Of a stretch of DNA of 64,000 nucleotides, positions 1 through 13,600 are shown piece after piece. Location of the stretch: positions 3,711,189 to 3,775,188 of the forward strand of contig ML133401.1 of assembly GCA_003864495.1 (NCBI GenBank), in the 5' to 3' direction. The DNA is from Nemopilema nomurai. Lineage: Eukaryota; Cnidaria; Scyphozoa; Rhizostomeae; Rhizostomatidae. The notes under the pieces were generated by a model that was given only the letters and a program-made list of their open reading frames with translations, did not search any database and was not told the DNA's origin. The translations under genes were made by a program, and so were the position numbers. The number at the start of each line of letters is the position of its first letter. The stretch's first letter is position 1.

Positions 1-595
1 GTCATGACCTGTATACTTCTGAATGAAAAGTATTTGGGACTTTTTTACTACCAGGCCACTTGAGATAACAGTCCTTTTGTGAATAAGCAGAACATGCAGT
101 GGGGGCATCATGTACCTTTGTAAGCTGAATACAATCCAGGTGCGTTGCTGTCATTTCAACAGCCCCCCCTCCCCATTTGGCACGAGTAAAAATCCAGTTT
201 AAGATCAAGTCAGGCTTGAATGAGAACCCCACACTGAAACAAATACTATAAAAAACATAACAATGAACAGCTGTTAAAAATATTTGAATATTTGAGCCAG
301 TCACATACCCTAAAATATAACAGTTCTCTTGATATTTACATACATACTTTTATCTACAATGCTTCTTGCTTATGAACATAATGAATACAAACTTCAACGG
401 CAGAAGAAACTGCACTAATCTATTACTATTCTCAGATCATTTCAATCTGAATTATCCATGCTGCTAAAGAACCAAAAAGTTGGTTTTCTTCATAACCAGA
501 ACCTCAAAAAATTTTGTCATCAAAGTCTTAATATTATTTTCGTCAGGACATGTAAACTTTGCTGCCAAGAAAAAATGAAATTACCATTGTGAGCT
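1..595. other. Region 3' of DRC12
   Basis: It contains the presumed DRC12 3' UTR. A minus-strand open frame at 304-2 (ending KKVPNTFHSEVYRS at the window edge) has no recognisable motif; it could be an exon of a neighbouring gene cut by the window edge, but nothing here supports that. Confidence 0.4.
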
Positions 596-3101
596 TCATA
601 TATCAAGAGGATTCAACCCAAACTCCAGCAAAAGCATCTTGTTTTCTTCTTGGATCTTGGTACTCTCAGCTTCCCATCTGCCTTTTGCTTCTTCAATTTT
701 GTCCCCCATAGCATCTAGAGCATCCTATGGAAGAATCAAAATGTCAACAGAATTTCTAAAGAGAAAGGTGCAATGTAATTTATATGAAAATTTGCATCAA
801 CGTATCCATCTGTATTTAGAAGCAGGCAACAACGGCGAAATCTCAAAACCAAAAGAATACAACTCAATTACAAATATTCCATTCAAAGGTGTTTTAGTGC
901 ATGGAAGATTGTAAAAGTGCCCATTAAGGATCTCTTGCAGCAAGACTAAATCATGCCATTGTTTCCAATTGTTTCTTAGACTATGTTAAAAGGAAGAAGA
1001 GCCCCAAAGTACCAAATGCTCTAACTGGTTGTATTCGCTTCTGGGTTTGCAAAAGAAAACTCTGCTTTATCTTATGGCTCACTTATTATTATAGGGACAT
1101 TCTGTTGCATCTAGGCTGAAAATGGAACTTGAAGAAGAAGAGAGAATATTGCTATCCCAGCAATGGTACCCAACATTAATTACATCAAAATATTAAGAAA
1201 AAGTAGGCTAGTCCATTGATAAATCAGGATTCAATTTACTCTGCATAAGCTATGCATGGCTGTATAAATAACCAGGTTCTTTTGCTCTACTTATCAATTG
1301 CAGAAAAGAAAGAAATGAACGTACATGCAAAATATTTTCATATGCTGTTTCCATATTATCAATTTTAAATTGAAGGTCTTGAATAATCATATCCTTTTGT
1401 TCGATAATTTGAGCCTTTTCTAGTTTTTCCCTCTTCAGTTCCCTTTCTGTCGCATCTAAAATTAATAAAAAATCTTCATGAAAAGATTTCTGCTTTCCTT
1501 TTACATCAAATCTTAAATTTTCTTTCTAAAACTTCCATTGCGCTTCTTACCAAAAGCATTCTGTGTCTTCCTTTTACCACAATTAATTTTGTAAAATTAG
1601 GAATTAAAAGCTTGTATTATTGCAATGATAATTGTAGGATATAGTGAATAAAAGTCTGAGACTCTGAAAACTATTTACACATATGTATTAATCAAGTGTA
1701 TCTAGAATAATGCAGGCTGATTACCAAGTTTATCCTGAAGGAGTGCAACCCGTTTCTCCAAGGTATGAACTCTCAAAGTCAGCTCTGTTTGCATTGTCTT
1801 ATACTGTCGAGTAAGATCTTGAACAAAACATATTCAATCAAATTATTGCTTGATGTGCCATCAAGATAACTGAGAGAAAATAGGACAAAACTAGAAGCGG
1901 CTCATTTGAACAAGCCAAATTTTAGCTACTTGTCAATCTCCCTCTTATTTATAGAAAAAGTGCTTCAAAATTGATTATTCAGTTAAATTACACTTTTTTC
2001 AACATAGGTGGCTAGTAATATGAGCTAGTCTTGCATAATCACTTAAAGCAGAAGCCTTTCCAAAAATTGACAATGTTGCCATGTATGATTCTTAAACGAA
2101 TGTTACCCTAGATGTGTGCCTATAATTATCAATTAGTTCTAAAGCAATGAGTTGCGATAACACTATTTTTCAGCTATTTACATCAACAATTGTGGTTGAA
2201 CAGAAATTTGCAAAATGTTACCTGCTGAAATTTCAAGCTTTGTTTGTTTTTCAGATTGGATTGTTTCTTTTGCCTCTAACATCTTTTCCCTCATGTCTTC
2301 TGATTTTGATTGTGCTCTTCTAGCGATTTCTGTCCTCATGGCTGTTAATTAGGTTAAAAACCAAGACATTAAATGTACCATAACTGTCTATTAACATAAA
2401 TGTCTGTTAACAATCATTACGTAACTAAGGCTTAGGATCATTGTAGTCAGACACAACTCAAATAGAAAGGGGCTTTTGCTTACCAAGGTGTTCCTTGAGA
2501 GACTCAATTTCAAACATCGTCTTCTTGTATTTGTCTTCAATTGAGAGCTCATCTTTATCTTGAATGTAAAGAAATTTTCTACATAGATATTCACAGAGCA
2601 AACTTTTACCGGAGCCAGTAAGATATGGGGCTTAGGATAAGTCAGTGACTCAGAAATTCAAAATCAGTTTTTAATAAGTTTGTATTACAGCACTGCTTTT
2701 ATGTACAACGATGTTGTTACAAAAAGATCTCATTCTGATAAGCTGGATGTACAGATAGGCAGCTTGTATTCCTGATTGCATCCTTCGCCAACAATTGTTG
2801 ACACAAACACTAAAGTTCTTAAGAGAAGGGAAAGGGGCCTTTCCTTCACAGCGAGGTTTTAAAAAAGAAGGCCTTTCTTGCTACCTTTTTAAACTTTCCT
2901 CGCGCCTTAATGGACTTGTTTCAATACTGAATCTAGTGATGTATTTTAAAGAGACTATATTCGTGTAAAATTTTAAATTTTGAAAATCAGATTTGTTGTG
3001 GCTGCTTCAAGCAACATTACTGCAACTGATATTTCGTATAATTATCTCATACCATCCTTCTTTTTCTTCTTTCCCTTCCCTTTCTTGGCCTTCGGTGGCA
3101 T
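596..3101 (-). CDS. DRC12: Dynein regulatory complex protein DRC12 (CCDC153-like), six exons
   Basis: Coding exons in transcript order are 3101-3053, 2558-2484, 2341-2222, 1817-1725, 1455-1325 and 724-596. All have GT-AG borders and joined they give 597 nt, 198 residues, close to the roughly 210 of the vertebrate protein. The product starts MPPKAKKGKGKKKKKD, a lysine-rich leader typical of this family. It continues as one long charged coiled coil with landmarks SLKEHLAMRTEIARRA, LTRQYKTMQTEL, DNMETAYENILH and a C-terminal EFGLNPLDI, which line up in order with what I recall of human CCDC153. Known role: a subunit of the nexin-dynein regulatory complex in motile cilia and flagella. The chosen ATG (3101) begins at the family leader; the frame stays open upstream to an ATG at 3278, so a longer form is possible but less likely. 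Confidence 0.85.
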
Positions 3102-4616
3102 CTTGATTATTCCAATATCTCTAAAAATTCCTTCGAAATAATAAATCAGATGCTCTTTCGGATATAAAAGAGCATCAAAAAGAGCAGTCGTGTTTACGGT
3201 TGCCTTGGTTGAATTGCATTGTTTTGAAACAACAGCTAGCCTCGGGTTGGCGCTGAGGCCGAAGGAAGGGGCAGCCATGTTGAATTAGAACGGCAATGGC
3301 AGAAGAGAAGTGATCGTGGAACTGTTAGCCGACTCAAAACGCCATCATGTGATTTTCAAATATCGGTGGGTATCGTTGAAGCTTTTATAGGCATGCCTAC
3401 CACTTGCTAACTCTGCTAATTGTGCAAAGGTAATATTTAAAGCTAGTTTATTAGCTTTTTCTTATGGTAAATCTTCGCATTTTATACTCTAGCTGTGCTC
3501 TCTCGTGTTAACGGCGTCTGTGGTTTCATTATTTTACCTTAACAAAACGTTGTTGGTATCTCGTCCAATTGATTGATTCTTGTGGCACCCCTTTTAAGTA
3601 ACTGCATTTCATACATTGATGTAAATGCATACGGTATATACTCTAACCTGAATGTTGATAAACGATTTAAGCGCGCAATATTGGACCAATTACATAATTT
3701 TGTTCGCAGAGAAAGCAAAAGAAGCCAATAAATATTTTGCAAATTAAAAATTTGATGAAAAATTGCTCAAATCGCCGATAAAAAGGAAATGTTTCAATAT
3801 GGATAGACTTTGCAACAAAATTTTCTTATTGTCAAGAAAATCACCAGAGCTTTAGCTATAAGAGAATAATCGCTGATTATGCGTTGTTTCTCTTCAGATT
3901 CAAAGAACTTACTGATTCTTCTTTGATCTTTTTGGCTACACAAATAAGAAACTGTGCTAATTTTCTTAAATTTCAACATTCTTTAATTTCAGATAGACTT
4001 TTTTATGTACTTTTTTAATATCTGAAGTAGTTCGTATTTTTGCCTACGTTTTACACTAAACAAGATTAATCATAGTTTGTAATTTAAGAGCATTTCTTCT
4101 TTTCCTGAAGGGAAAGATTCAGGACCTATATTATAAATTGTTGTTTGGCAGCCTTCTGTATTGTTCTGGCAACCACAAGACATTGTTCAAATTATGATTG
4201 ATTTATTGTTGATCCTGCTATTATAGACAAAGAAGTTATTTTCTAGCCTTTTTTATTTGACCAAACTATTCAATTGAGACAAAAATTATCTTTAGCCAAA
4301 AGTAGTTGGAACACCGATTTTGTACACATGATAAATGTATATTTTTCAGCTCATTTCAGTATTTCAAGCAGACAGAACACCCTCCCCCCTTAAACAATGT
4401 TGAGAAGGAAGATGAACATGTCGCTAGACATGGGTTACACAATTTGCGCTCCAACATACATTTGTTGTCATTTTCCAGTCGGAATCCAACATTATATATG
4501 GGGGAGGGGAGAGACACTTTTGGTGGGCATTGTAGTTGCCTAACATTATACACTTTATACACTTTTATCTGATGTTGTAATCATCTTTTTTGTAGGTCAC
4601 TGGAGCCTTTGAGAGC
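3102..4616. promoter_or_regulatory. Shared upstream region of divergent DRC12 and NFRKB
   Basis: DRC12 runs left from 3101 and NFRKB runs right, so the interval should hold a bidirectional promoter, most likely around 3250-3420. A good donor (GCAAAG then GTAATA) at about 3428 and an acceptor ending TTTTTTGTAG at about 4595, just ahead of the NFRKB ATG, suggest a non-coding first NFRKB exon near 3330-3428 and a 1.2-kb 5' UTR intron. No TATA box is evident. The transcription start is inferred, not seen. Confidence 0.5.
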
Positions 4617-7600
4617 ATGGATCATAATCTTTCAGTTGTGTTAAATGACGAAGTTGTTGATATTCCTTCAGATTTAATTGAAAGTGTTAGTATTGCTATT
4701 CAAACTTGAATAATTTTGCTGTTTGATGTGGAAGTTGCTATTTTTGAGAGCCTCCATTATGTACATCATATTTTAATAAGTTTGGCAATTTATTTGTCCA
4801 GTCAGTTACAAATGGTCATTTTAGATAGATATATACTTAAGTGCTTGGCCTTTTTATAATTTTTAGCCATTTGAATTAGTTACTTTTAATTCATTTGAAG
4901 TAGTTTGTTTCATATGAATCTAAATTTTTTGCTGTCTTCAATTTCAACATATTGTCTTATAACTGTTCAATGCTCTACATTTCTACAGAAGTAAATTTCT
5001 CTAATTCTTTGACAGGAAAAAACATTCAAGTCTGTGATAGGCTACAATTCCTGGCAAAGTCTTTCACCAGTTGAAAAGTTGCATTTGCAGGTTTAAGCCT
5101 TTAGCTCTTGTTATAAGAAGACATTTGATGTTTTGATCTTATTTTTTTTTGTGCAAACTGAGCAAAAACGTTCTTAGAGATTGATGTTGTCATTTAATGT
5201 GCAGATGTCTTTCATATTTGTCCTTTATTCATGCAAAGACTGGGCCATTCTTTGTCCTATGTTTTTAATGTTGTTAATCATACAAAGTTAGATTTGTTAC
5301 AAAAAAATTACCTTGTTGTAGAAATATCTGCCACCTTCAAAAGCGCAGCGATCCCAGGAAGAAACAATAAGGTATTGTGATTGGTTATGCTCAGTAGCAA
5401 CTCTGTAATTTAAACAACAGAAAAATGCGAACATGTGGGAATAAAAAGCATAGTGTCACCTTCAAAACCACATTCATTGAGCATTTTGTCATTGAGCATG
5501 GCCATTGGCAGACACATGTGCATCAAAGTTGGAAAACCCTATCTGGTATATTCATAACTCCCTCTGTCAATTGCCATTTTTCATATCATATGTTGAATCT
5601 CAGATTTAGATTGGCCACATTCTGAGTTTTTGAACTTCATCCCATATTTTTGAGCTAAACCTTTTTTGATTCTATGGACTAAATAGCCACCCCCCCCCCC
5701 TCAACAGATTTATCAAGATAAAGTCATAGAGCTTTTGAACTTTGAAGAAGTCACACAAGAATATTCACACAAGAAGAATTTTGGATTGCATGTAAACTGT
5801 TATGTGGCTCTTGGTAGAGAGACTACTGTAGAGACTGCATTCAAAGTAGCAACTTCACTGTAAAACAAGTGACCAAATGCACATAAATTCCATGTTTTAT
5901 GTCCCATTTTCGTTAATTTTATACTTTTTTGAGAATATTTTGGATCATGGTCATCTTCTTATCTCCATAGATTACTCTTCAGTGAAGACCCAAATTTTAA
6001 GCATGGAAATGCAGTTGATGTCTTGTATAAGAATCTGAAAGGTCAGTTTGTATAGCATATTTTTTAAAAGTAAGTTTCTTGTCCCCATAAACATCCTTTA
6101 AACATAAGGGCCATCTGATGATTTTGATAATCCCTTTTCAACAACTTATTGACATCTATGCTACAAGGATGGCCAATTTGACTAAAATGAAGAAGTAGGA
6201 TCCAGGTCCAGAAGTAGAATCATTTTGCTTTATTTCTTCTTTTTTAATTTCTGTATGACTTGCAATCAACAAATGATTTCTAGCTAGAGTGTTTTTAACT
6301 TGAACTTGAGATAAAGTGGAAACCCTTAACTGACACTTGTAAGAGAGAGCAATTGGAAGTACAAGTTTATTTCTTTCTTTAGTTGAGTGATTTAATGCTG
6401 TCTCAATCAAGCAGCCTGAGTATTTTGCTCAAAATGACAGACAATGACTTGCACTGTCAAAGTTTAGAGTGTTGTATTAGTTTATTGCTCTACATGCAAA
6501 AAATTAGAATTCAATAAGAGAAACTGAACAGTTGATTGAGCAGTATCAGCTCTCTTGTTGTTGTTGTTGTTTTTTTGTTATTCTAAGTGTCATGGCCTAG
6601 CCTGCACATGGTAGATGAAAACCTTTGATTAAGGAATAATGAAGGAATATACATTACTTGTGCTCATATGAAACAGGTTTATAGATGGTTTTTCTTTCTG
6701 GCTTGAAGAATTCTTAACAAAAATAACCCAAAAGCATGATAAACTTCAACTTTCCATTCAAGCTGGCAGCTGTTCTCCGAGTATTGCTAGAAGGCTGAAA
6801 AAATGCAGATCACTCAAGTACAAGGACTACAAGGTCAGTCTTTCTAAAAATGCACTCACAACCTAATTTGCTGAAGAATTCTTGTCTTGGACTACATTCT
6901 CAACCAATCTTATATATGCCATGACTAGAACTTCAAAACCTAACCCTTAATCAATTTGACGTATTCAACCAGCACAAGTTTTATTTAATCAGTTCCTTAT
7001 GATTAGATTTCTCATACACTTTTAATCATATAACCATACAAGTTAATACCATAAATCCTCGAATTGCCCCCCCTCGAAAAAGCCCCCCCTCGAAAAAGCC
7101 CCCCCTAAAAAAGCCCCCCTCAAATAAGCCCCCATCCTAGAACTACAAATTTTCAATAAGCCCCCCTCGAATAAGCCCCCTCGATTTGTTGATTTTTGAC
7201 TGCTGAGGTTGCCTTTGGCATTTTAGTGAATTACTACAAAAATTTATATTTTTGTTAATAATTTAATCAAATATTATTTTATACTTAGGTTATTTTTTAT
7301 ATTATGAAAAGAAAGACATTTCAAAAATTATCTTTTTATGTGGAATGTCTCAGGAAATTTTATAACCATTTCTCTGTCAGAGCTTCCATAGTTAGTACAG
7401 TATGCAACTTTTTGAATACTATTTAATTTATTTCATTTTATTTACTGAGCCATAACCAGGCCATAGAATTACTGACAAAAGTAAATTTTTATTTTGTCCA
7501 CCTTGTTGTCTGTTTACGTTTTACATTTTTGCTGACCGCTTGCAAATTGCTAAAAACGTTTACTTATTTTACAGTTGAAGGAAAAACAGAGGCACCGAAA

Positions 7601-7631
7601 GCTATTAAAAGATGTTCTTGTCTCTAGACAG
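4617..7631 (+). CDS. NFRKB: NFRKB exons 1-6: N-terminal DEUBAD-type region
   Basis: Six exons encode residues 1-157. The start reads MDHNLSVVLNDEVVDIPSDL and matches the human N-terminal 'LPEDLLEDPEIFFDVVSLSTW' block as IPSDLIESEKTFKSVIGYNSW. It continues with LLFSEDPNFKHGNAVDVLY, matching the human 'ALFSGENFRFGNPLHIAQKLF' stretch. In this family the region is the DEUBAD domain that contacts UCHL5. Exon 5 uses the second of two nearby acceptors (exon starts at 6685), because the upstream AG would introduce an in-frame stop. An open stretch at 5708-5791 between exons 3 and 4 is skipped, since only direct joining of 5371 to 5971 keeps phase and homology. Confidence 0.85.
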
Positions 7632-10600
7632 GTATTACTTTAACATCGTTTTTACCTAACCTTGATTTTTAAGCTCACAACCTTCTCCAGTACTTTTATT
7701 GAGTAACATACCCCAAAGTCTTTCAGATCCATATTACCTCAAGAACATGATAATTGCAAGCACCAACGTGAAGTCAAAAGTATTTCCTAAGCCTCCTGCT
7801 ATTATGAAATCGCTCAATTTTTTTTCTTCTAATAGCCAGTGGAATATTTTGTTGTCATTGGCATATTTTCCAATGTGCCAAATTCTTGCCTATTTACTTA
7901 CGCACTCGCTAAGTTACTTGCTGAATCACTTAATAAGTTACTCACTTAATTACTTATTATTACACTCACTCAATTACTCATGTATTCAGTCGCTTCCATG
8001 CCTTCATAAAGAATTGAGCACAAGTCATTGAGTCTATTTAACATAAAATTGTGTTCTGTTTCCAGAGGATATTGGATCAGCTTGCAAGACATGGACCAGG
8101 GCAACCAATTCAAACAACAAGGTTCATAAATCTGTTCATCCTTGTAACAGTGTTTGTGAAAGACACTGCATCTATGCAGGCTTGTCGCACAGTTGTAAAA
8201 TATGCACTTTTTTCTTATGAAAGTTTTTTTTAAAAATTGTGCTATTTTTCATACATATGTTTGTTATTGTTATTGTTTAAGTTACCTTGTCGGTGCTTGT
8301 TATATAATCTTATCTAAAGTGTATGGCTCAATGTTTCACCCAACCATACGCTAAGAACCAGGTGTACAATGCTTCATGAAAGAATTATGCTGCTCTAAAA
8401 ATAGTAGTTTGGACGAAGAAATCCCACTGATGTCATCTCCGTACCCTGACAGTGTGTTGTGGTGATTGAGACATGTTCAAGTGCTACCTCTGTTCCTTCT
8501 TACCTTTGTTCCTTCTTACCTCTGTTCCTTCTTACCACTGATCCATTATTTGCTGGTTACTCACCACGGCATATGGTACACTGTACTTGTTGTCCAGTTG
8601 AAAGAAAGTAAACGGATTTTACTTATGTTATATTATTTTATACTGATGTTATATTGTACCCTTTTGCCTCTCTTGTTGTTCCAGACCTGAACCGATTGAT
8701 ACATCTGCAACCATCGACGAAAAAGTTCACAAGAAACTGCAAAAGTTAGTAAACCAAAGCTTTTTTGTCCATGTTTAATTTTGATGAAATCTGGAACATT
8801 GGTTCTAAATTCAATGTGCTTTTATCATGGATTAACTCGGCTTCGCTTGTGCTGGGTCAAAATAAACGAAAACCTTTTGAACCACTTCGCTCCCGAATGT
8901 GAAAGCTCTCACTTGGTACGTTTGGCACATTTCGTAACAAGGAAGAAGAATGGATCGGAGAGATGGGGAAATATTTTATGGGGCTAGTGTGCTAGTGACG
9001 ATACGGATATAGTTGTATGTTTGTTAAATATTTGCCATATGTACATTTATAAGGTTGCTCAAGATTTGCGTTTATTTTGCAGAGTTTTGAAAGATGTGAA
9101 GACGGAATGTAATGTATGTTTTCATTAGAACGATTAAAATGTTACAATATCTGTAGTAATTCATTTATTTCCTGGCTTTTATTTTTCCTTCGGTGTATTG
9201 CTTTTTGCCAAGAGTTTTTGGTATCAATCTTATATTTTAACTAAGATCATCACAGACTCCTAACGTCAAAATTTTACCTTCAGTCTATAATAAAGGAGAA
9301 AGAGAAAAGGGAGAAGACAATTAGTGTAGAGGATATCACATCAGTATTAAAAACATCCTTACACTTTACATACCATAAGTTGCGGACTAAACTATTCTGC
9401 TCCACATTTTGTTTTCCATTCACTTATAAAGCACTTCGCAAATTTGTCCCACTTTAGGACGATTCCATTTCTTCCGATGAGGAAGAGTTTGATGCACAAA
9501 AATACGAAGGTTAGGAATTTTTGTATCTCCTCATTTGTACAAAAATAGCATGTCTTTCGAATGTTACAATTTCTACTCTTGAAATACTAATATTAAGGTA
9601 AGAATAATATTCGATTGCCTAAAAAGTGTTAACCATTTTGTAAAGGGAGTTGAGTATGTTTATGTTGGGAGTCTTAGTACGGCTCTTGTGTATGATAAAA
9701 TTTTTAATCGTCCATCCACAACTGCATTTTTTTTTCTCGGTCGTAAAAATCAGTTAGGGCATCATTATCATTTGCTCCAGCGCTAACCCAATGACAGACC
9801 TAAATCATTGGCTTTTTTCCTACAAGCACTAAGCACCACTGCCGATTGATATTAAAGTCTTTGCGCCACCAGGTCGACTGAGGATGTTTCCTCCATCAGC
9901 TGTTGGCTCACCGTACCGACTCCAGCCGTACCGATTCCCAAACCCGGGTGGTGAGATACCGGAAGAAATGTACCGGACAATGCTGGATCGGCATCGGAAG
10001 CGGAGGCTCTGCAGCGAGGTTGGCTTGCATATGTATTGCTTTACTGTTTTTGTAATGATAAACATGGCGTCAATTAGTAATGCACGATTCATTGCTTCTA
10101 GGCAGATTTAGTGATATTTCATGTAATCTTAGCATGCAAAACACTTCACGATTGGCATTTTACATCAATTTAAGTGTTAATTCGAAATGGAATGTTATAT
10201 TGAATGTAGCTTGTCTATCCTTTATTTATAATATGTCACCGTTTGCAGTTAGAAGCATGACATGCTTTATTCAATGCCACTTCTCCAATTTTTCTTCTCA
10301 AGTACAAGTATTCTAAAGAGTCAGGCTAGACGTCTTTTCTTCCCTTTTTGGCAACTTCCAAGATATCTCGATACATGATGACCTTGCCTGAAATAATACT
10401 TTTGAAAATACATCACATACTTGGCACTTCTGTTTCCAAAATCCTAAAATGACGGCTTCACAGCAATGCGACTTGTTCGGTGTTCTATTCATTCATCATC
10501 TAGGTCATTTTCTCACCAAGTCCAAACAACTTTAATTTTACCAACCTTCTGCTGGTATCAAACGAACGCTATTCACTCGATGTTTTGACTTTTCAGACAC

Positions 10601-13600
10601 ACCCTGAACTAGATGTGTCTGCCATAAGTCTAGCTGACATCATTCTGCGATCGAACCCGGCGAAGAAAGGTACATTTTATTATTTGCCCTCCATTTCAGA
10701 CCTTTGACCTTTGACCTTTCAAGCATTAGCAATTCCTATTTCTGACATGAAAGTTTTTGCCAGCTTCTACTTGCGATGCGATGCTTAGAAACTGTGATAT
10801 GATAAACATTTTTATCTCTGCCATATGTTAATGTGATGTTTGTTTTACTACTTGGGATATTTTAGCTTCCAGTTTCAAGTCGAGTTAGTTTCATTTTTGT
10901 AATTTTTTTCTACTTCGCAATAATGAGGTTTCTTAGAACTCATTGACTTTTTGGTGTATTCAAACCTCAATATCGCGGGAAATATTAAAAAAACAGAGAT
11001 ACTTTCAGACAGACGATCGAGTAAAAACGTCCACACAGAAACCAAACGGAATTTAAGAGAAACATTGATATTTTTAGGAGTGTAGGACGAAAAGTAGCTT
11101 TGTTTCTATTTTGTTTCAATTCTGTTTGTTTCTTATCTATTTAATTGTTTTTTGCGTTGAGAGTCATACTATTTGCAATAATGCTTAGTTTGTTTAAATC
11201 TTTATGAGGTTTCTTTTAACAAGAAAGACGATGTTTTGATTTTAAGCATAAACAAGCATCACACCCTCAGTGGCAAACAACGCGGGTCACCGCGAGAACA
11301 CGCGTTTTTACATCTAGGAGCACCACTTGCACATTGAATCTCTACAACACCCCCGTTCTCTTTTTTCGAAGTTGAACAACATATACAATCGACTTTTGAT
11401 AGAGCAGGGGGGGCTGCTATTGTATTCCTTCTCCAGATGCTGTAAAAGTATCTTGATTTAATTATAGGTGCTAAAAAGTCGAAAAAGGTAAAGAAATTAA
11501 AAAGAAACCGCGACGAGAAGATGAAAATGAAAAGGCGGTACCGGGCACAGCTGCCCCCGTTGAGCGAAAAGGAGATAATAAGAATTAGGAAGCTGTCCTC
11601 AAAACAAGCTGGCCTGGAGAAGGATCGAATCATACACGACACCAAGCTGGAAGATCCTCACGAGTAAGTCTTGTTTGGCGCGGAAGTTTTTCATACTGGC
11701 TAGGCCTTGTCTTTGGGATCGATTTCCAGGGTGTCTATTGCAATCCTCACCCTCCTTATTAGAGTAGACATTGGTCGCCTTTGTACCGTCTTTGCTCTGC
11801 TTTGTACCCTCCGTCTTTGCTTCTGCTAGCTTCCCCTAGCAAGCATCTTTACCAGCGCAAGGCACGAAGCTCAAAGAATGTTTTTAAACCTTTTTGCTAA
11901 GCAGGAGCAATAAAGTTAAGGTATTAAATGGCAAGAACCATTTCTATAAGAAAGGAATTTTGATGCGTTGAAAATAGTCTAGGGGGAAATTCAACCTTTT
12001 CAAGTACATTCCATCAGTGTATAATTATGAACAGAAATTTCTGCTACTGTTATAATTAACATTGTTTCTGCCTCACTGCACAAGTAAATTGAAGTAAAGT
12101 CACAAGCATAATCCCGATAGGTTTGAAAATTAAAATAGGGGAAGAAATGACAGGTTTTTCGTGCTGTCTTATTTGTAAGTCGAACTTGATTTTAAAACTG
12201 AAATGTTCAATAACTATGAGTCATGTATTAATCGCGTGCTAATGCAGCGCCCATTTTAAAATTTTCACATTTTTTGTACGATTATGTGCTAGAAGTAAAT
12301 GTACAACAAAGATGGAATATGAAACTTTTTCTTCACTCAAAGGAAGATGCTATTTGCGATATGTTCTTCCCCGCAGCTCTTCGAGTGAGAATGACGAAGA
12401 TCAAGGGGAACATTGCTTCTTCACTCTCCTACGAGGACTGTTTTTGGAACGTGAAGACTTGCAATGCTCAGCTCTTGAGGTGCGTTTCACCTTTGACCTT
12501 TCACAGGTCATTTGCGCCACTAAGGATTTTTTGATAGATATCACTTGCTAGAAACTCAACCAAGACGAAAAGCGACACCAAAAGTCAAGATTTTATCGAC
12601 GATACGTGATTAGATTTCGAGCTTATTAGGTACATAGTTTCGTAAAAAGGCCTTTAAAAAACTTAGGCTTCGTCTGAGAACAGAAACGTTTCCAAACCGA
12701 GGCAACTTATTGACGTAAACATTTCACTTCTGGTGGGGCGAATTTCAATAAACAAATGATTATATGCGGTAGACGGTAGAATTGCTGATACATTTCACAC
12801 AATGAATTAAAAAACCCCGTGAACTTGTATCGTTTTGGCTTGCTTTTCAAGTCATTGGCTTTGAAAGTGGTCCTTCCTTGTTTGTATTCCCAACAAACCC
12901 TTGCGAATATGCGCGATACTTGAGAAGCTGAAGGGAATTTTTTGACGGCTCATTGCCGAAAGGGCAAGGCGCGAATTATATTGTTTGCCGGACTTTGATT
13001 ATGTGTTATATTGAATTCCTTTTCCACCTTTGAATGTGTGGTTTTATATGAATTCACGTTCGTTTCAAGCACCCGTTTACGCGAATTCCAGGTAATTTTC
13101 GCCTTGGTTTAGCTGTATATTATAATTTTGTGGTATTCAAAAGGATCTAAAGGGGCAACCCAATGTACTCCCTTTGCGAATGTGTCAGGGACGAGTTCTT
13201 GTTTCATCGTTGGCTGCACCACTCATGTGATATCCGAGTGACACTTAATGCTAATGCGTATGTTAGGCTCGTTTTTCTGCACATGAAAAATGTTCCGGTT
13301 GCTGGAAATACTTTGCCATTTCCTAGAGAATGTATTTGTTGCTTTTATTTAGGCTGTTTAGAGTGCTTAAAAGTACCCTTAGTCATATTTAAAAGTACTC
13401 TAAAACATCTTTTCCTTTCAATAAAAAAACTTCTTTTTAAGAAAAGTTTCGCAAGTCATTTACAACCTGATTTGTCATGAAGCGAATATAGAATGTTTTG
13501 AATATTATGCTTCTTTGCTAATTTGAGAATTGAAAAGCATTGGGACAGCTCTATAACCAATGAATTACGATTGAGAATTGTGAAAGTATCGGAACGGCAT

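Noticed and set aside
5708..5791. Possible NFRKB exon reading IYQDKVIELLNFEEVTQE
   Set aside because: Joining 5371 directly to 5971 gives the conserved family sequence in phase; including this stretch disrupts both phase and homology.
11259..11645. Minus-strand open frame of 128 codons
   Set aside because: It is the antisense of NFRKB exon 13, a lysine/arginine-rich exon, and has no homology of its own.
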